40,302 nucleotides of DNA from JAWXBT01 sp964523015 (GCA_964523015.1 CAZFXN010000023.1:1-40302); one strand, 5' to 3'. Positions 25,641 through 33,731 are shown, counted from the first letter of the stretch. Program-made: numbers and translations. The notes: generated by a model from the letters alone, not told the origin.

Positions 25641-26825
25641 TTATTCATCTCCTTCATGCCAAGTTCCATCAGCATGCATGTGTCCACTTTCAGCAGCGTT
25701 TCCACCTCCAAGTTGTTTTAGCTGATGAAGACCGTTACAGACGATCTCATCTCCGGCTAGTACTCCAGAAAGAATTTCAAGCCGGGTATCCGATCGATTT
25801 CCAATCTCTACTGGAGTTCTGATTACATACTCGGGGGTTGTCGGATCTCTTTTAAATATTACCGTCTCAAGTTTTTCAGCAATAATACAGTCTTCAGAAA
25901 TAATTGCCTCCTCATACTCACTTTCTTTGATCTGGACATAAGCGATGACAGGAGATCCATCAATGAGCATCCTTGATTCATTGGGTACACTCGCCTCTAA
26001 CCAAACTTTTGAAGTTTGCTTATCACTAATTGGCAACGATCCTTTTAACGCTGATATTATAGTTGTTGTATCATTTATCTTTATCCGAATCGGTGCATTT
26101 AATGGTATCTTTGAATGAACATTAGGAGAAACAAGACCACGAAAAACAAACCGGTCGACATCGAGTATTAATCCTAAATGATCTCCCTCTTTAATTAGCT
26201 CTCCATTTGAAACAGCAACTTCAAAAAAATAACCGTTTCCTTGAGATCTTACCTCTAATTTTTTTAGAGTTGTCCAATAAGGAGTTCCATCAGTATCCTG
26301 TTCAAGTTTCTCTGAGGTTAATCCAGTTAGTACCGCCATATGACCGATACTTTCTCTATATTTTCTTTCAGCCTGTCTAAAGCGGAGCTGTGAACCAGAA
26401 TCTGAGTCTTTTTTACCTTGAGCCAAGGCTAAACTCTGAGTTGCAACAGCTAACTCTTGTTGTGCTTCGCTGAATGCCGAAGACTCAATTGTCGCAAGTA
26501 GATCGCCAGACTGGACCCAACTTAATCGATCTTTATGCCAGAATAGACGCCCTTTAGTTGGAGCAAAAAGGGTATAGCGAGCTTCCGGTGGAACTTCCAG
26601 TTTTCCTGGTACTGATACCCAAGTACCGAGCATTCCTGACTCAACCTTTTGAAAGGTAATCCCGAGATTTGAAATTATTTCATTTGATACCTTTATCCGG
26701 TTTGTCGATGCTTCGACTTCTGCATGCTTATGTGGTGTAGCTTCGGGAGCTTTTCCTTTATCACATGAGATTAAAGTGATACCAAGAATTACGATAATGA
26801 TTTTAAATAGAAGCTTATTTCTCAT
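25641..26825 (-). CDS. CzcB-like periplasmic adaptor (membrane fusion) lipoprotein
   Basis: A 394-residue protein with lipobox ITLISC (Cys21). A short His/Glu-rich segment follows (PEATPHKHAEVEA), then the adaptor fold: TKGRLFWHKDRLSWVQSGDL (lipoyl half), a helical hairpin (AFSEAQQELAVATQSLALAQ), the second lipoyl half (EVRSQGNGYFFEVAVSNGEL), and beta-barrel/MP domains (RTPVEIGNRSDTRLEILSGV, LAGDEIVCNGLHQL). A His-containing tail (SGHMHADGTWHEGDE) is typical of CzcB proteins and may hand over metal. The start overlaps the outer-membrane factor gene by 11 bp, and the stop is 3 bp before the pump, so translation is coupled. Confidence 0.93.
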   Translation of the reverse strand: MRNKLLFKIIIVILGITLISCDKGKAPEATPHKHAEVEASTNRIKVSNEIISNLGITFQKVESGMLGTWVSVPGKLEVPPEARYTLFAPTKGRLFWHKDRLSWVQSGDLLATIESSAFSEAQQELAVATQSLALAQGKKDSDSGSQLRFRQAERKYRESIGHMAVLTGLTSEKLEQDTDGTPYWTTLKKLEVRSQGNGYFFEVAVSNGELIKEGDHLGLILDVDRFVFRGLVSPNVHSKIPLNAPIRIKINDTTTIISALKGSLPISDKQTSKVWLEASVPNESRMLIDGSPVIAYVQIKESEYEEAIISEDCIIAEKLETVIFKRDPTTPEYVIRTPVEIGNRSDTRLEILSGVLAGDEIVCNGLHQLKQLGGGNAAESGHMHADGTWHEGDE

Positions 26826-28272
26826 TACTGCTCTCCTTTGTTGAGTACATTTTAGTTAGCTCTTTTGGCACTAAAGCAGCAGAAGTTAACAAAAGATCAA
26901 TTTTGCGGGAGTCGATTTTTTCTTGTAGTTCAATATCCTCGCTTAATGTGTGAGCCAGCGCGTCTGAAGCACCTAGTGCCTCAAGAACCTCACCTTCGTT
27001 TGACTGAAGGGAGTTTAAAAATATTTTATCTAGCTCTTTCGCTTCATCTAAAGCGTTTTTCCTAAGATCTACTATTCGATCCTCATAGGCCTTTAGTTCA
27101 TCAGAGAGATTGGCATGATTTTCAAGAAGATTTATCATCGTTTCATGATATTTATTTCGAATTTGATTTCGCTTCTCTTCGGCTTTTGCTATCTCGGTTT
27201 TATTTCTGGTAAAGATTGGAATCTCAAATCCTATTCCAAGACCGATTGATGAGTTCCCCCCTTCTGACTCAAAATCTGGTCCAATTTGAATATGTGGATA
27301 CTGCTGTGCCATCTCAGCACGAAGATTCTGCTCTGCGGCATGATACTCATCTTCAAGTGCTTTTAGTGATGGATGATAAGTAAGAGTCGATAAAATAGGT
27401 GTATCAGTCGTAATATTTAAAAGAGGAGACTCCTCAAATAGTGATGTTATCTCTGTATTTGGTAATAGTCCGATTAGCGAAAACATCGATCGCCTTGATC
27501 TAGATTGTTCTAACTGTGCAGTCATCAATTCATTCTTTGCATCTTCAAAGCCTCTCTTAGCTACCTGCAATGAGAATGAATCTATTTTGCCAGCAGAGTA
27601 TAGAGATTCTACCCAAGAGATAAGCTCTTTAGATCGTACAAAATGCTGAATTGCGATTTTTTCAAGATTAGTATTCGCCCGAATTTTTATGGCTTGCTTT
27701 TGTACTAGAGCAAGGATTTCAATCTCTTTGCCTATAAGGAGCCATCTGTTTTTATCATTATCTTTAAGTGCGGCTTGTAACTTTGGATCACGCTCACTGA
27801 CTAACGGCAAACTAAAAGAGAGTGAAGCAGGAAATATTAAGGTCGAATCACTTGTTGATAATCTAGGACCGAGAAAAATATTCGGATTCTCATATGATCC
27901 TGCTTCAAGCAGTATCGCCTCACTTATATTAAGCTCACTTCTTGTTTCAAGAATTTTTGGTGAATAAAATAAAGCTAGAGTATTAGCTTCTGCAAGAGAT
28001 ATTCCATCTTTTAATGAAATTGATTCTGAAAGCGGGAAGTGAAGCGGAGAGTGAAGCGGAGAGTGAAGAGGAATGTACGGTTCTTTTGATTCAATGGGCT
28101 TTTCAAAGCCAGTTTCACTACGATTCTTAATACTCTCTAGCTCAGCATCAGGCATAAGTGGAACAGCCTGATATGTTGCACAGCCATTAAGCAGGAGCAC
28201 CGCTGCTAGGCTAATATTAAACAGATAGTTTTCGTTTTTTCTTTGCACCTTCGATCCTTTTCTCTTCACCAA
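26815..28272 (-). CDS. CzcC-like TolC-family outer-membrane efflux lipoprotein
   Basis: A 485-residue frame with a lipoprotein signal (ISLAAVLLLNGC, Cys31) and two outer-membrane efflux protein repeats rich in long helices (SLAEANTLALFYSPKILETR, EAGSYENPNIFLGP, later YHPSLKALEDEYHAAEQNLR and YPHIQIGPDFESEGGNSSIG with FEIPIFTRNKTEIAKAEEKR). It starts at TTG 28272 or GTG 28269; AGGA lies upstream of both, and an internal GTG eight codons in also has AGGA 6 nt before it. A short tandem repeat in the N-terminal linker encodes HSPLHSPLHFPL. First of the three pump genes; it forms the outer-membrane exit duct. Confidence 0.92.
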   Translation of the reverse strand: MVKRKGSKVQRKNENYLFNISLAAVLLLNGCATYQAVPLMPDAELESIKNRSETGFEKPIESKEPYIPLHSPLHSPLHFPLSESISLKDGISLAEANTLALFYSPKILETRSELNISEAILLEAGSYENPNIFLGPRLSTSDSTLIFPASLSFSLPLVSERDPKLQAALKDNDKNRWLLIGKEIEILALVQKQAIKIRANTNLEKIAIQHFVRSKELISWVESLYSAGKIDSFSLQVAKRGFEDAKNELMTAQLEQSRSRRSMFSLIGLLPNTEITSLFEESPLLNITTDTPILSTLTYHPSLKALEDEYHAAEQNLRAEMAQQYPHIQIGPDFESEGGNSSIGLGIGFEIPIFTRNKTEIAKAEEKRNQIRNKYHETMINLLENHANLSDELKAYEDRIVDLRKNALDEAKELDKIFLNSLQSNEGEVLEALGASDALAHTLSEDIELQEKIDSRKIDLLLTSAALVPKELTKMYSTKESSNEK

Positions 28273-28375
28273 CTGTCCTAGAAATGTTGGGAATTTTTAC
28301 AATAAATATGTTTGTATAAGCTCTATCTAAGTAAGGTACTGCTAGGTTGTGCTAATAGATGTTAGATCAACCCAA

Positions 28376-28864
28376 TTAGATCGCTGTAGGAGGTGCATTT
28401 GGTGAGATTAATAGAGAGGCAAGGAGATTTTTTCTATCCAAATCTGGAGGGTCTAATCTGTTAAAAGTAATTTGGACAAAGTGAACAAAGTGCAAAAAGT
28501 GTCGAGATGTTAAGTTTGCAAGTCCGCCTACTTCAAAAGTTAGTACTTGAGAGAAGTTCTCTGCTAACGTGATAAATGCCCTACTACTTGATAGCTGAGA
28601 TTTATAGCTGGTAGGAAAATCATTTCCATGAGAATGAGGATCTGTCTCTCCATCATGCGAGTCACCATGAGAATGACATGGGGCATGTCCCAAATGGTTA
28701 TTAGCTTTATGATGACTAGGATGGTGGTCGGTCTTACTTAATTCAGAATAAGGACTGTGACCCTCAAGAGCATGAAACGAAACACAGATAGACTCTACTA
28801 CCGCAATGTTGCAGCAAACTAACCACAAAAAACATATAAGTGAGGTGTAAAGTTTTCTCTTCAT
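28376..28864 (-). CDS. His-rich secreted protein at the head of the efflux operon
   Basis: A 162-residue protein with a signal peptide (LYTSLICFLWLVCCNIAVVES), then a His-rich stretch (SKTDHHPSHHKANNHLGHAP, CHSHGDSHDGETDPHSHGND) with two Cys nearby, and a C-terminal half (VGGLANLTSRHFLHFVHFVQ, LDRKNLLASLLISPNAPP). Small proteins of this type are common at the start of czcCBA-like operons and probably sense or bind the metal in the periplasm; I know no exact family name. It lies 103 bp before the outer-membrane factor gene on the same strand. No metal-responsive regulator gene is in the island, so this or an outside protein must do the sensing. Confidence 0.75.
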   Translation of the reverse strand: MKRKLYTSLICFLWLVCCNIAVVESICVSFHALEGHSPYSELSKTDHHPSHHKANNHLGHAPCHSHGDSHDGETDPHSHGNDFPTSYKSQLSSSRAFITLAENFSQVLTFEVGGLANLTSRHFLHFVHFVQITFNRLDPPDLDRKNLLASLLISPNAPPTAI

Positions 28865-29113
28865 TAAACTCTAAGGAGTGGATTGAAATTAAGCCTATCA
28901 TACAAAATTCTATACTGGAATCGGCACTATAGGAGCGTTTCTTAAGATGACAGAATAATAAGAGAGGATTTTTAAAAAGTATAATATGAATATGTTTTTG
29001 CTATATCGCTTTTAAGGTTTACAATATCTCTTTTCTCTAACAAAACTAAGTACAAAGGAGGGGGCTATTGAGGATCTTGTCCCCGAATGATACTTCAACA
29101 GTTCTATAGCAGG

Positions 29114-29383
29114 GTCATAAAGATTGAGACACTAATGTGAGGGGTCAGTTAATACAGTTTGTTGCAAAAGTTTCTTGAAAAGCCTACCGGCTTTACATTT
29201 TTACTTATGACAACTGCTGTTTATCTTAATGTTGAATCTGACGCTACGCTAGCTAGCGTCAGCAATGTTAGGCTCTTATTGCACTTCGTGCTAAAGAGCC
29301 TCCCCACCCAAGCTTCGCTTGGGGGCCCCTTAAAGGGGCTACTATAGTAATTGTCTCAAACATTTTGACAATTACTATAAAAG
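29114..29383. repeat. 270-bp inverted repeat, right copy
   Basis: Reverse complement of 21512-21781 over the full length with one substitution by eye. The left edge is preceded by CTATAGCAGG, which partly continues the match (left copy flank CTATATTC inverted reads ATATAGCAG), so the true element may be about 10 bp longer on that side. The two copies enclose 7.3 kb with the whole metal efflux operon. No target-site duplication is visible outside the pair. Confidence 0.9.
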
Positions 29384-29442
29384 AGCGTTATTTAAAATCA
29401 TAGCTTCGTGTAGTAAAGCCAACTATTCCTTAGGAGTGATAG

Positions 29443-29757
29443 ATCTTCATCTCTCATCTCTCATCTCTCATTTCTCTTGGACGGAAGTTCAAACCTGATC
29501 TGACTCCATGGAAGATCCTGCTTCGTGAGGCTAATGCAGCGCCAAGCGATCACAAGATCTTCTTTGAAGACTCTCTGAAAATGACCACCATTTTGGGTCA
29601 AGAAGGATCTCCTTTTCAGAAGGGATTTCTTCGTGCTCGGGATGATGAACAGGTCAGAGAATTCGAAGCACACCTCGATTCGCACGGCGTTCCTAGTGAA
29701 AGGGTCACCGTGGTAACAAACCTGGCTCCAGCGGTTCAATATCTAAAAGCTCTCTAA
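29443..29757 (+). pseudogene. 5'-truncated coding remnant, HAD-like by weak resemblance
   Basis: The plus strand is open from 29443 with no start codon. It reads LGRKFKPDLTPWKILLREAN, then AAPSDHKIFFEDSLKMTTIL, EGSPFQKGFLRARDDEQVRE, and FEAHLDSHGVPSERVTVVTN before LAPAVQYLKAL and a stop at 29757. Composition is clearly protein-coding. The KIFFEDS stretch recalls the aspartate motif of HAD-like phosphatases, but this is a weak guess. Its 5' end begins in a CTCAT tandem repeat 60 bp from the right 270-bp repeat, so it was probably cut by the same rearrangement. Confidence 0.5.
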
Positions 29758-30248
29758 GAAAGGAGATGTTCGAGCTTTTTGGTAGCAGGTTTTGGGTTTC
29801 CCCCATCCTGCACTGTGATTTTATCCTACCATGACCACCTCCAATTTTACCGCCATTTTGGCGGTGATCTTGTAACGCACAAAAATTAAAAAATAGCTGC
29901 CCAAAATCGAGAAAAATTACTTTAAAAAATCTTAGGATCTTTATGTCCTAAAAATAAATAATATATGTGCAAGAGTCTACATAGGGCCCGGACCTTTTTT
30001 TTAACACAAATTTATTTGACGATCTATATTGACAAGGTTTCTGGTGAGCATCGTTAAGCGATCACACTTTCTTGATAAACCATGATTAAAAGGCAGTGAT
30101 TAGCTTATAAAAATTCTTTACAAAATACCACCTCGATCTTTTGTCCAAAGCCCAGATCTCGCCACCACGACGGCATAGCGTTCGCCGAAAAACCATGTGT
30201 TATAAAGAATTGCAGAAGAACAAAATAAATTATTTATGATGGTGGTTT
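29758..30248. other. 491-bp region without a recognised gene
   Basis: AT-rich. It contains the ACCGCCA hairpin (29845-29868), a weak hairpin TTAGGA...TCCTAA at 29932-29951, and a GC-richer patch at about 30130-30215 with CGGC...GCCG pairing. On the minus strand that patch reads WFFGERYAVVVARSGLWTKD and may be a gene scrap. The ribosome site GGTGG before the HNH start lies at the right edge. Confidence 0.4.
29845..29868. repeat. Hairpin element TTTTACCGCCA-TTT-TGGCGGTGAT, left of HNH gene
   Basis: A 7-bp perfect stem ACCGCCA/TGGCGGT with loop TTT, flanked by TTTT on the left and GAT on the right. The same ends (TTTTACCGCCA ... TGGCGGTGAT) occur inverted at 30988-31026 on the other side of the HNH gene. 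Confidence 0.6.
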
Positions 30249-30984
30249 ATGATTAATAAAAACATTAGCGAGATCTCAAATACTGAACTAGCAGAGAGGA
30301 TCTCAATATTACAAAGTAAGGAGCGAACCGTAGTTCTAAAGTTTTTACTTCATCTAGGAGAGTTTGATAAAAGAGGGCTTTATCTTAAGCAGGGGTACTC
30401 TAGTTTATTTGATTACTGTATTAGAAAATTAAATCTCTCTGAGGGAACAGCCTTTAGACGAATAACAGCGGCTAGATTCTTAAGAGACTACCCTAAGTGT
30501 ATAGAGAGTTTTCTTAATGGTGATATTACTCTCTGCTCAATTGTCGCTGGATCTAAAGCAATAAAAGAACAAAAAGCAGCTGTAGTAGATATTATTGGCA
30601 AATCAGCCACTGAGGTAAGATCTCTTATGGCAACAATAAGTCCAGTATCAAAGCCTAAAGAAGTTATAAAAGAGATAGTAGTAGCTCCTAAGATTTAAAC
30701 CCCAAAATGAATCTTTAGAGCTTTTTAAAGAGACGATTTTGGAAGAGGTAGAATCAGAAGTGAAGACAGTTAAGGATCCAGATAAACGAGAGGTTTTAGA
30801 TCGGGATAATTCTCAGTGCTCTTACATATCTAAGGATGGAGTAAAGTGTACTCAGAAACATTATCTAAACTTAGATCATATCCAGCCATTTGCTTTAGGT
30901 GGCAAATCCTCGAGTGAGAATCTAAGAGTATTATGCAGTGCGCATAACCAGATGTTTAATAGGATGACTTTTGAGGAGCGGTAG
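30249..30984 (+). pseudogene. HNH endonuclease-like gene interrupted by a frameshift
   Basis: The first frame (30249-30698, 149 residues) is the N-terminal domain of a family of HNH proteins: ISILQSKERTVVLKFLLHLG, GLYLKQGYSSLFDYCIRKLN, LSEGTAFRRITAARFLRDYP. The second frame (in phase from about 30697 to 30984) carries the HNH nuclease core: DRDNSQCSYISKDGVKCTQK, HYLNLDHIQPFALGGKSSSE, NLRVLCSAHN. Dropping one T at ATTTAAACCCC (about 30694-30697) fuses them as VAPKI-KPQNESLELFKETI. Even repaired, about 245 residues is short for the family, so the linker is also reduced. It has the ribosome site GGTGG. Probably a dead mobile-type gene, unless +1 slippage at the TAA is used. Confidence 0.75.
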
Positions 30985-30987
30985 TAT

Positions 30988-31026
30988 ATCACCGCCACTG
31001 TGGCATTGGCCAGTGTGGCGGTAAAA
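30988..31026. repeat. Hairpin element, right of HNH gene, inverse to 29845-29868
   Basis: ACCGCCAC (30991-30998) pairs with GTGGCGGT (31015-31022), with a longer GC-rich loop holding an inner GGC/GCC pair. Read on the minus strand its ends are TTTTACCGCCA and TGGCGGTGAT, the same as the left copy. It starts four bases after the HNH stop, so it could also serve as a terminator. Confidence 0.6.
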
Positions 31027-31091
31027 GCGAAAGAAAAATATGTCTGTCTTTACCTTTATTTTGTTATTTCGCCAGTTTTATTTCCATGTTT

Positions 31092-31724
31092 TCATTTTAT
31101 CGGGCACTTCCACTCAATCACCGCAGCATGTCCTAAACTTTCTGGATCGTGAGCAAGGTATCCAGTAATGATCTTTAAAACATTAAATCCTCTATTGATT
31201 TGAAAGGAGAGGGTAGGATCTCTAAGTTCCCCTTTGGTCACTAGTTCAACATATTTTTCAACACTCATTTCAGCTGCATACCTGCCGTATCCTCTAAGTC
31301 TGGCCCCAGCTCTAATTCTTATGAGCCCCTCATTAATAGCGATCTGTTCTCGGACTTTGTATATTAAAGATCCAACACCTTTGCTGCGGGTGGATCTTTT
31401 AACCATGATCTCCGCTCCATAGAGAGTTTTTCCGTTAGATGGATCGTGATTTGTAAAAAGCCCCTTGTCTGTAAAGTCACGCCAGCTAGATTCAAAATCA
31501 TAATCATCCCATTTAACAATTAGACTGGCTGCCATACCGACAACTTCATTGGTGTTTGAATCCACAGCTACAAGTTGACCTTGCGGAAAAAGATTAAGAT
31601 GGGATCTTATTTGCTCAATGCTCCATGGCGGTGAACTAGGGTAGGCTTCAAGAGATAACTCCCTTATCTGTTCATAGTCTTCAATTTTAGTTTGCCTAAT
31701 TAGGATAGGCTCAAATTCTGGCAT
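31092..31724 (-). CDS. GNAT-family acetyltransferase
   Basis: A 210-residue protein with the GNAT layout: IRQTKIEDYEQIRELSLEAY at the start, GQLVAVDSNTNEVVGMAASL (beta strands), the acetyl-CoA loop in EIMVKRSTRSKGVGSLIYKV (R-x-x-G-x-G/S type), and an extended C-terminal part (RLRGYGRYAAEMSVEKYVEL, FQINRGFNVLKIITGYLAHD). This subgroup with a long insertion and the RGFNV..I..Y motif also occurs fused to carbon-nitrogen hydrolases; here it stands alone. AAGGA lies 5 nt before the ATG. The substrate is unknown. Confidence 0.85.
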   Translation of the reverse strand: MPEFEPILIRQTKIEDYEQIRELSLEAYPSSPPWSIEQIRSHLNLFPQGQLVAVDSNTNEVVGMAASLIVKWDDYDFESSWRDFTDKGLFTNHDPSNGKTLYGAEIMVKRSTRSKGVGSLIYKVREQIAINEGLIRIRAGARLRGYGRYAAEMSVEKYVELVTKGELRDPTLSFQINRGFNVLKIITGYLAHDPESLGHAAVIEWKCPIK

Positions 31725-31987
31725 GATGTTCCTTGGTGATTTTTCAAGATCTGTAAGTCGAGAAACGTCTTACTTCTGCCTATTCTATAGGACTGTAGTC
31801 TTACCATCAACCTTAAATGTCTAAATTGGCCAGATTCTAAGAGGTTACAGTTGAGAAAAAATTACTCCTGAGCTTGGCTTTATTTTAGGCATCTTGCATA
31901 CTCTTATCCAATGCTTGTTCATGAAAGTGAATAGGTGAATAGTAGTAGCTTTTCTTACAACTTTTATTATTTAATTATTTTCTAAAA

Positions 31988-32215
31988 ATGGAATCAAATC
32001 TCAGATCCCTTGCCAAAGCCGTATCGTGGAGAATATCAGGTACTATCGCAACTGTTGTTACTGTTTTCCTCTTTACTGGAGAGATGCGCTTAGCCGCTGA
32101 AATCGGGGCTGTCGAATTCTTTATCAAGATACTCTTATTTTATATGCATGAAAGAATTTGGAACTTCTTTCCTAGTGGGCGATTGAAAAATGCTGAATTA
32201 AAAAACGCAACATAG
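31988..32215 (+). CDS. DUF2061 small membrane protein
   Basis: 75 residues with the DUF2061 signature: LRSLAKAVSWRISGTIATVV (R-S-x-x-K-A-x-S-W-R), TVFLFTGEMRLAAEIGAVEF, and FIKILLFYMHERIWNFF. Two membrane segments. The family is widespread, function unknown, and sometimes fused to sulfate-assimilation genes. There is no strong ribosome site before the ATG. It precedes queE by 31 bp on the same strand and may share its transcript. Confidence 0.92.
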   Translation: MESNLRSLAKAVSWRISGTIATVVTVFLFTGEMRLAAEIGAVEFFIKILLFYMHERIWNFFPSGRLKNAELKNAT

Positions 32216-32246
32216 TTTCTTCGTGTTAATATAGGATAAAACTATT

Positions 32247-32999
32247 TTGAGTTTCCTATCAATCTCTGAACACTTCTCTTCCATTCAAGGTGAGGGAAAG
32301 AACGCTGGGAAAAGATCTGTTTTTCTTAGACTCACTGGGTGTAATCTAACCTGTGGTGGCCAAGCAACAGTTAAAACAGGAAAGTTAGATAGTGGAGCTA
32401 CTTGGCGGTGTGATACAATTGAGGTTTGGCAAAAGGGAGAAAAGTACGAAAAGGAAGAGCTTTTAAATCTTTTTAAAGAGCATGGATACATATCTGAGCT
32501 TTCTGCTGGTGCACATCTTATTATTACTGGAGGTGAGCCTTTATTACAGGAGTCAGCCCTGGTCGATTTTTTAGAATTACTTTCGTTAACAATACCTGCT
32601 AGGAAAATTTTTATAGAGGTTGAAACTAACGGCACTATCACCCCAACATTAAAACTTAGTGAAAGAGTCTCTCAATTTAATATAAGTCCTAAGCTAGCAA
32701 ATTCTGGAATGGAGGAGTCTCAAAGAATTAATAATGAGGCCCTTTGTTGGTTTGTAGAGAATAGTAAAAGTCTTTTTAAATTTGTTGTCACACGATTAGA
32801 GGATTGGAGTGAGATAGAGGAATGTTTTGTAAAAATATTTAACATTCCAAAAGAGAGGATCTGGTTAATGCCTGGAGCTGATACGCGAGAATCACTCTCT
32901 GATCTACAGCCTATAGTCGCTGAGCTTTGCGCTATAAACCTAGTTAACTTTAGTCCAAGGCTTCATATTGCAATTTGGGATAGAAAAACGGGGATCTAA
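32247..32999 (+). CDS. queE: 7-carboxy-7-deazaguanine synthase (QueE)
   Basis: A 250-residue radical-SAM enzyme that turns 6-carboxytetrahydropterin into 7-carboxy-7-deazaguanine in queuosine/7-deazapurine synthesis. Visible motifs: SISEHFSSIQGEGKNAGKRS, LRLTGCNLTC, IITGGEPLLQE (GGEP at 95-98), FIEVETNGT, FNISPKLANSG. The cluster cysteines are Cys32, Cys36 and Cys55: CX3C followed by an 18-residue insertion before WRCDT, instead of the compact CX3CX2C. All three Cys are present, so activity is expected. It starts at TTG 32247 with AGGA 9 nt upstream. No other queuosine gene is in the window. Confidence 0.92.
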   Translation: MSFLSISEHFSSIQGEGKNAGKRSVFLRLTGCNLTCGGQATVKTGKLDSGATWRCDTIEVWQKGEKYEKEELLNLFKEHGYISELSAGAHLIITGGEPLLQESALVDFLELLSLTIPARKIFIEVETNGTITPTLKLSERVSQFNISPKLANSGMEESQRINNEALCWFVENSKSLFKFVVTRLEDWSEIEECFVKIFNIPKERIWLMPGADTRESLSDLQPIVAELCAINLVNFSPRLHIAIWDRKTGI

Positions 33000-33365
33000 C
33001 AAAAAAACCGTAAGTTGACCCTGATTTAGACATTTCCAATTAAAATGTATTCAGATGCCGCAATGAATTTTCCCTAATACCGCTAACTCATTGAAATGGC
33101 TGTCTTATTAAAAAAAAAATTTTAGCCACAGAATCTACCAATATATAAAATAGTGTCGATTTCTATATTTGAACAGGCATGACACCATCCTTTCTGTAAA
33201 CGGGAATAGACCTACTTAATTGAAGGCTTTTCCCGTTTCTTTTTTTTTAATACTTTTTATCCACTCTAAAAGCAATTTATCCTGTGCCAACAGTTGCTCC
33301 TTTTTGCATACGGTACTATAAATTCTACATAATCTAGTGTCTTATTTTCGTATGAGGAAGTTTCA
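33000..33365. other. 366-bp intergenic region with a possible small-RNA transcript
   Basis: No protein gene. It has a run of ten A (about 33110), then paired elements GTGTC ... GACAC (about 33153-33186), and a terminator-like hairpin at 33198-33245, which lies about 200 bp after queE. That distance leaves room for a short independent RNA between about 33130 and 33245. The ferredoxin promoter must lie right of it. Confidence 0.35.
33198..33245 (+). terminator. Rho-independent terminator-like hairpin
   Basis: AAACGGGAA (33198-33206) pairs with TTCCCGTTT (33230-33238), followed by CTTTTTTTTTT-type T-tract through about 33248. The 23-nt loop is long for a terminator, but the T-run is strong. It would end queE readthrough or a small RNA. 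Confidence 0.65.
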
Positions 33366-33731
33366 ATGACTTACGTGGTTACTAAGCCGTGCATCGGTAC
33401 AAAGGATAGGTCCTGTGTAGAGGTTTGTCCGGTTGATTGTTTTTATGACATCCAAGACCCAGCATTAAATGAAGAGTATGCTGCTGGACCCGCCGAGTGG
33501 TCTAATGACGGAGATGACGAAAAAAAGAAGCGTGGCTTAGGAATGTTAGTCATTCATCCTGATGAGTGCATTAACTGTGGAGCTTGTGAAACGGAGTGCC
33601 CTGTAGAGGCGATATTTGAAGACACCGGTGTCCCTGAAGAGCATCAAAAATTTGTTCAATTGAACTCTGATCGTACGATGAATATGTCAGATGATGAGCT
33701 TGATTCTCATAGGATTACCTCTAGAGATTAA
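33366..33731 (+). CDS. 7Fe-type (3Fe-4S/4Fe-4S) ferredoxin
   Basis: A 121-residue ferredoxin. The first motif C9-x7-C17-x3-C21-P-x2-C25 (CIGTKDRSCVEVCPVDC) and second C68-x2-C71-x2-C74-x3-C78-P (CINCGACETECP) match the 7Fe ferredoxins of the FdI type. Thr replaces the non-ligand second Cys, as expected for a 3Fe-4S site. Between them is a longer, charged insertion (about 30 residues, EEYAAGPAEWSNDGDDEKKK) than in FdI. The tail (EHQKFVQLNSDRTMNMSDDE) is also family-like. GAGGAAG sits 5 nt before the ATG. A monocistronic electron carrier; partner not in the window. Confidence 0.93.
   Translation: MTYVVTKPCIGTKDRSCVEVCPVDCFYDIQDPALNEEYAAGPAEWSNDGDDEKKKRGLGMLVIHPDECINCGACETECPVEAIFEDTGVPEEHQKFVQLNSDRTMNMSDDELDSHRITSRD

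Noticed and set aside
29461..29739. Minus-strand 92-codon frame
   Set aside because: The plus strand of the same segment gives a much more protein-like reading (the truncated remnant), so the minus frame is its shadow.
29761..29842. Short plus-strand frame MFELFGSRFW... after AGGAG
   Set aside because: A good ribosome-like site but only 22 codons with no features; most likely chance next to the remnant gene.
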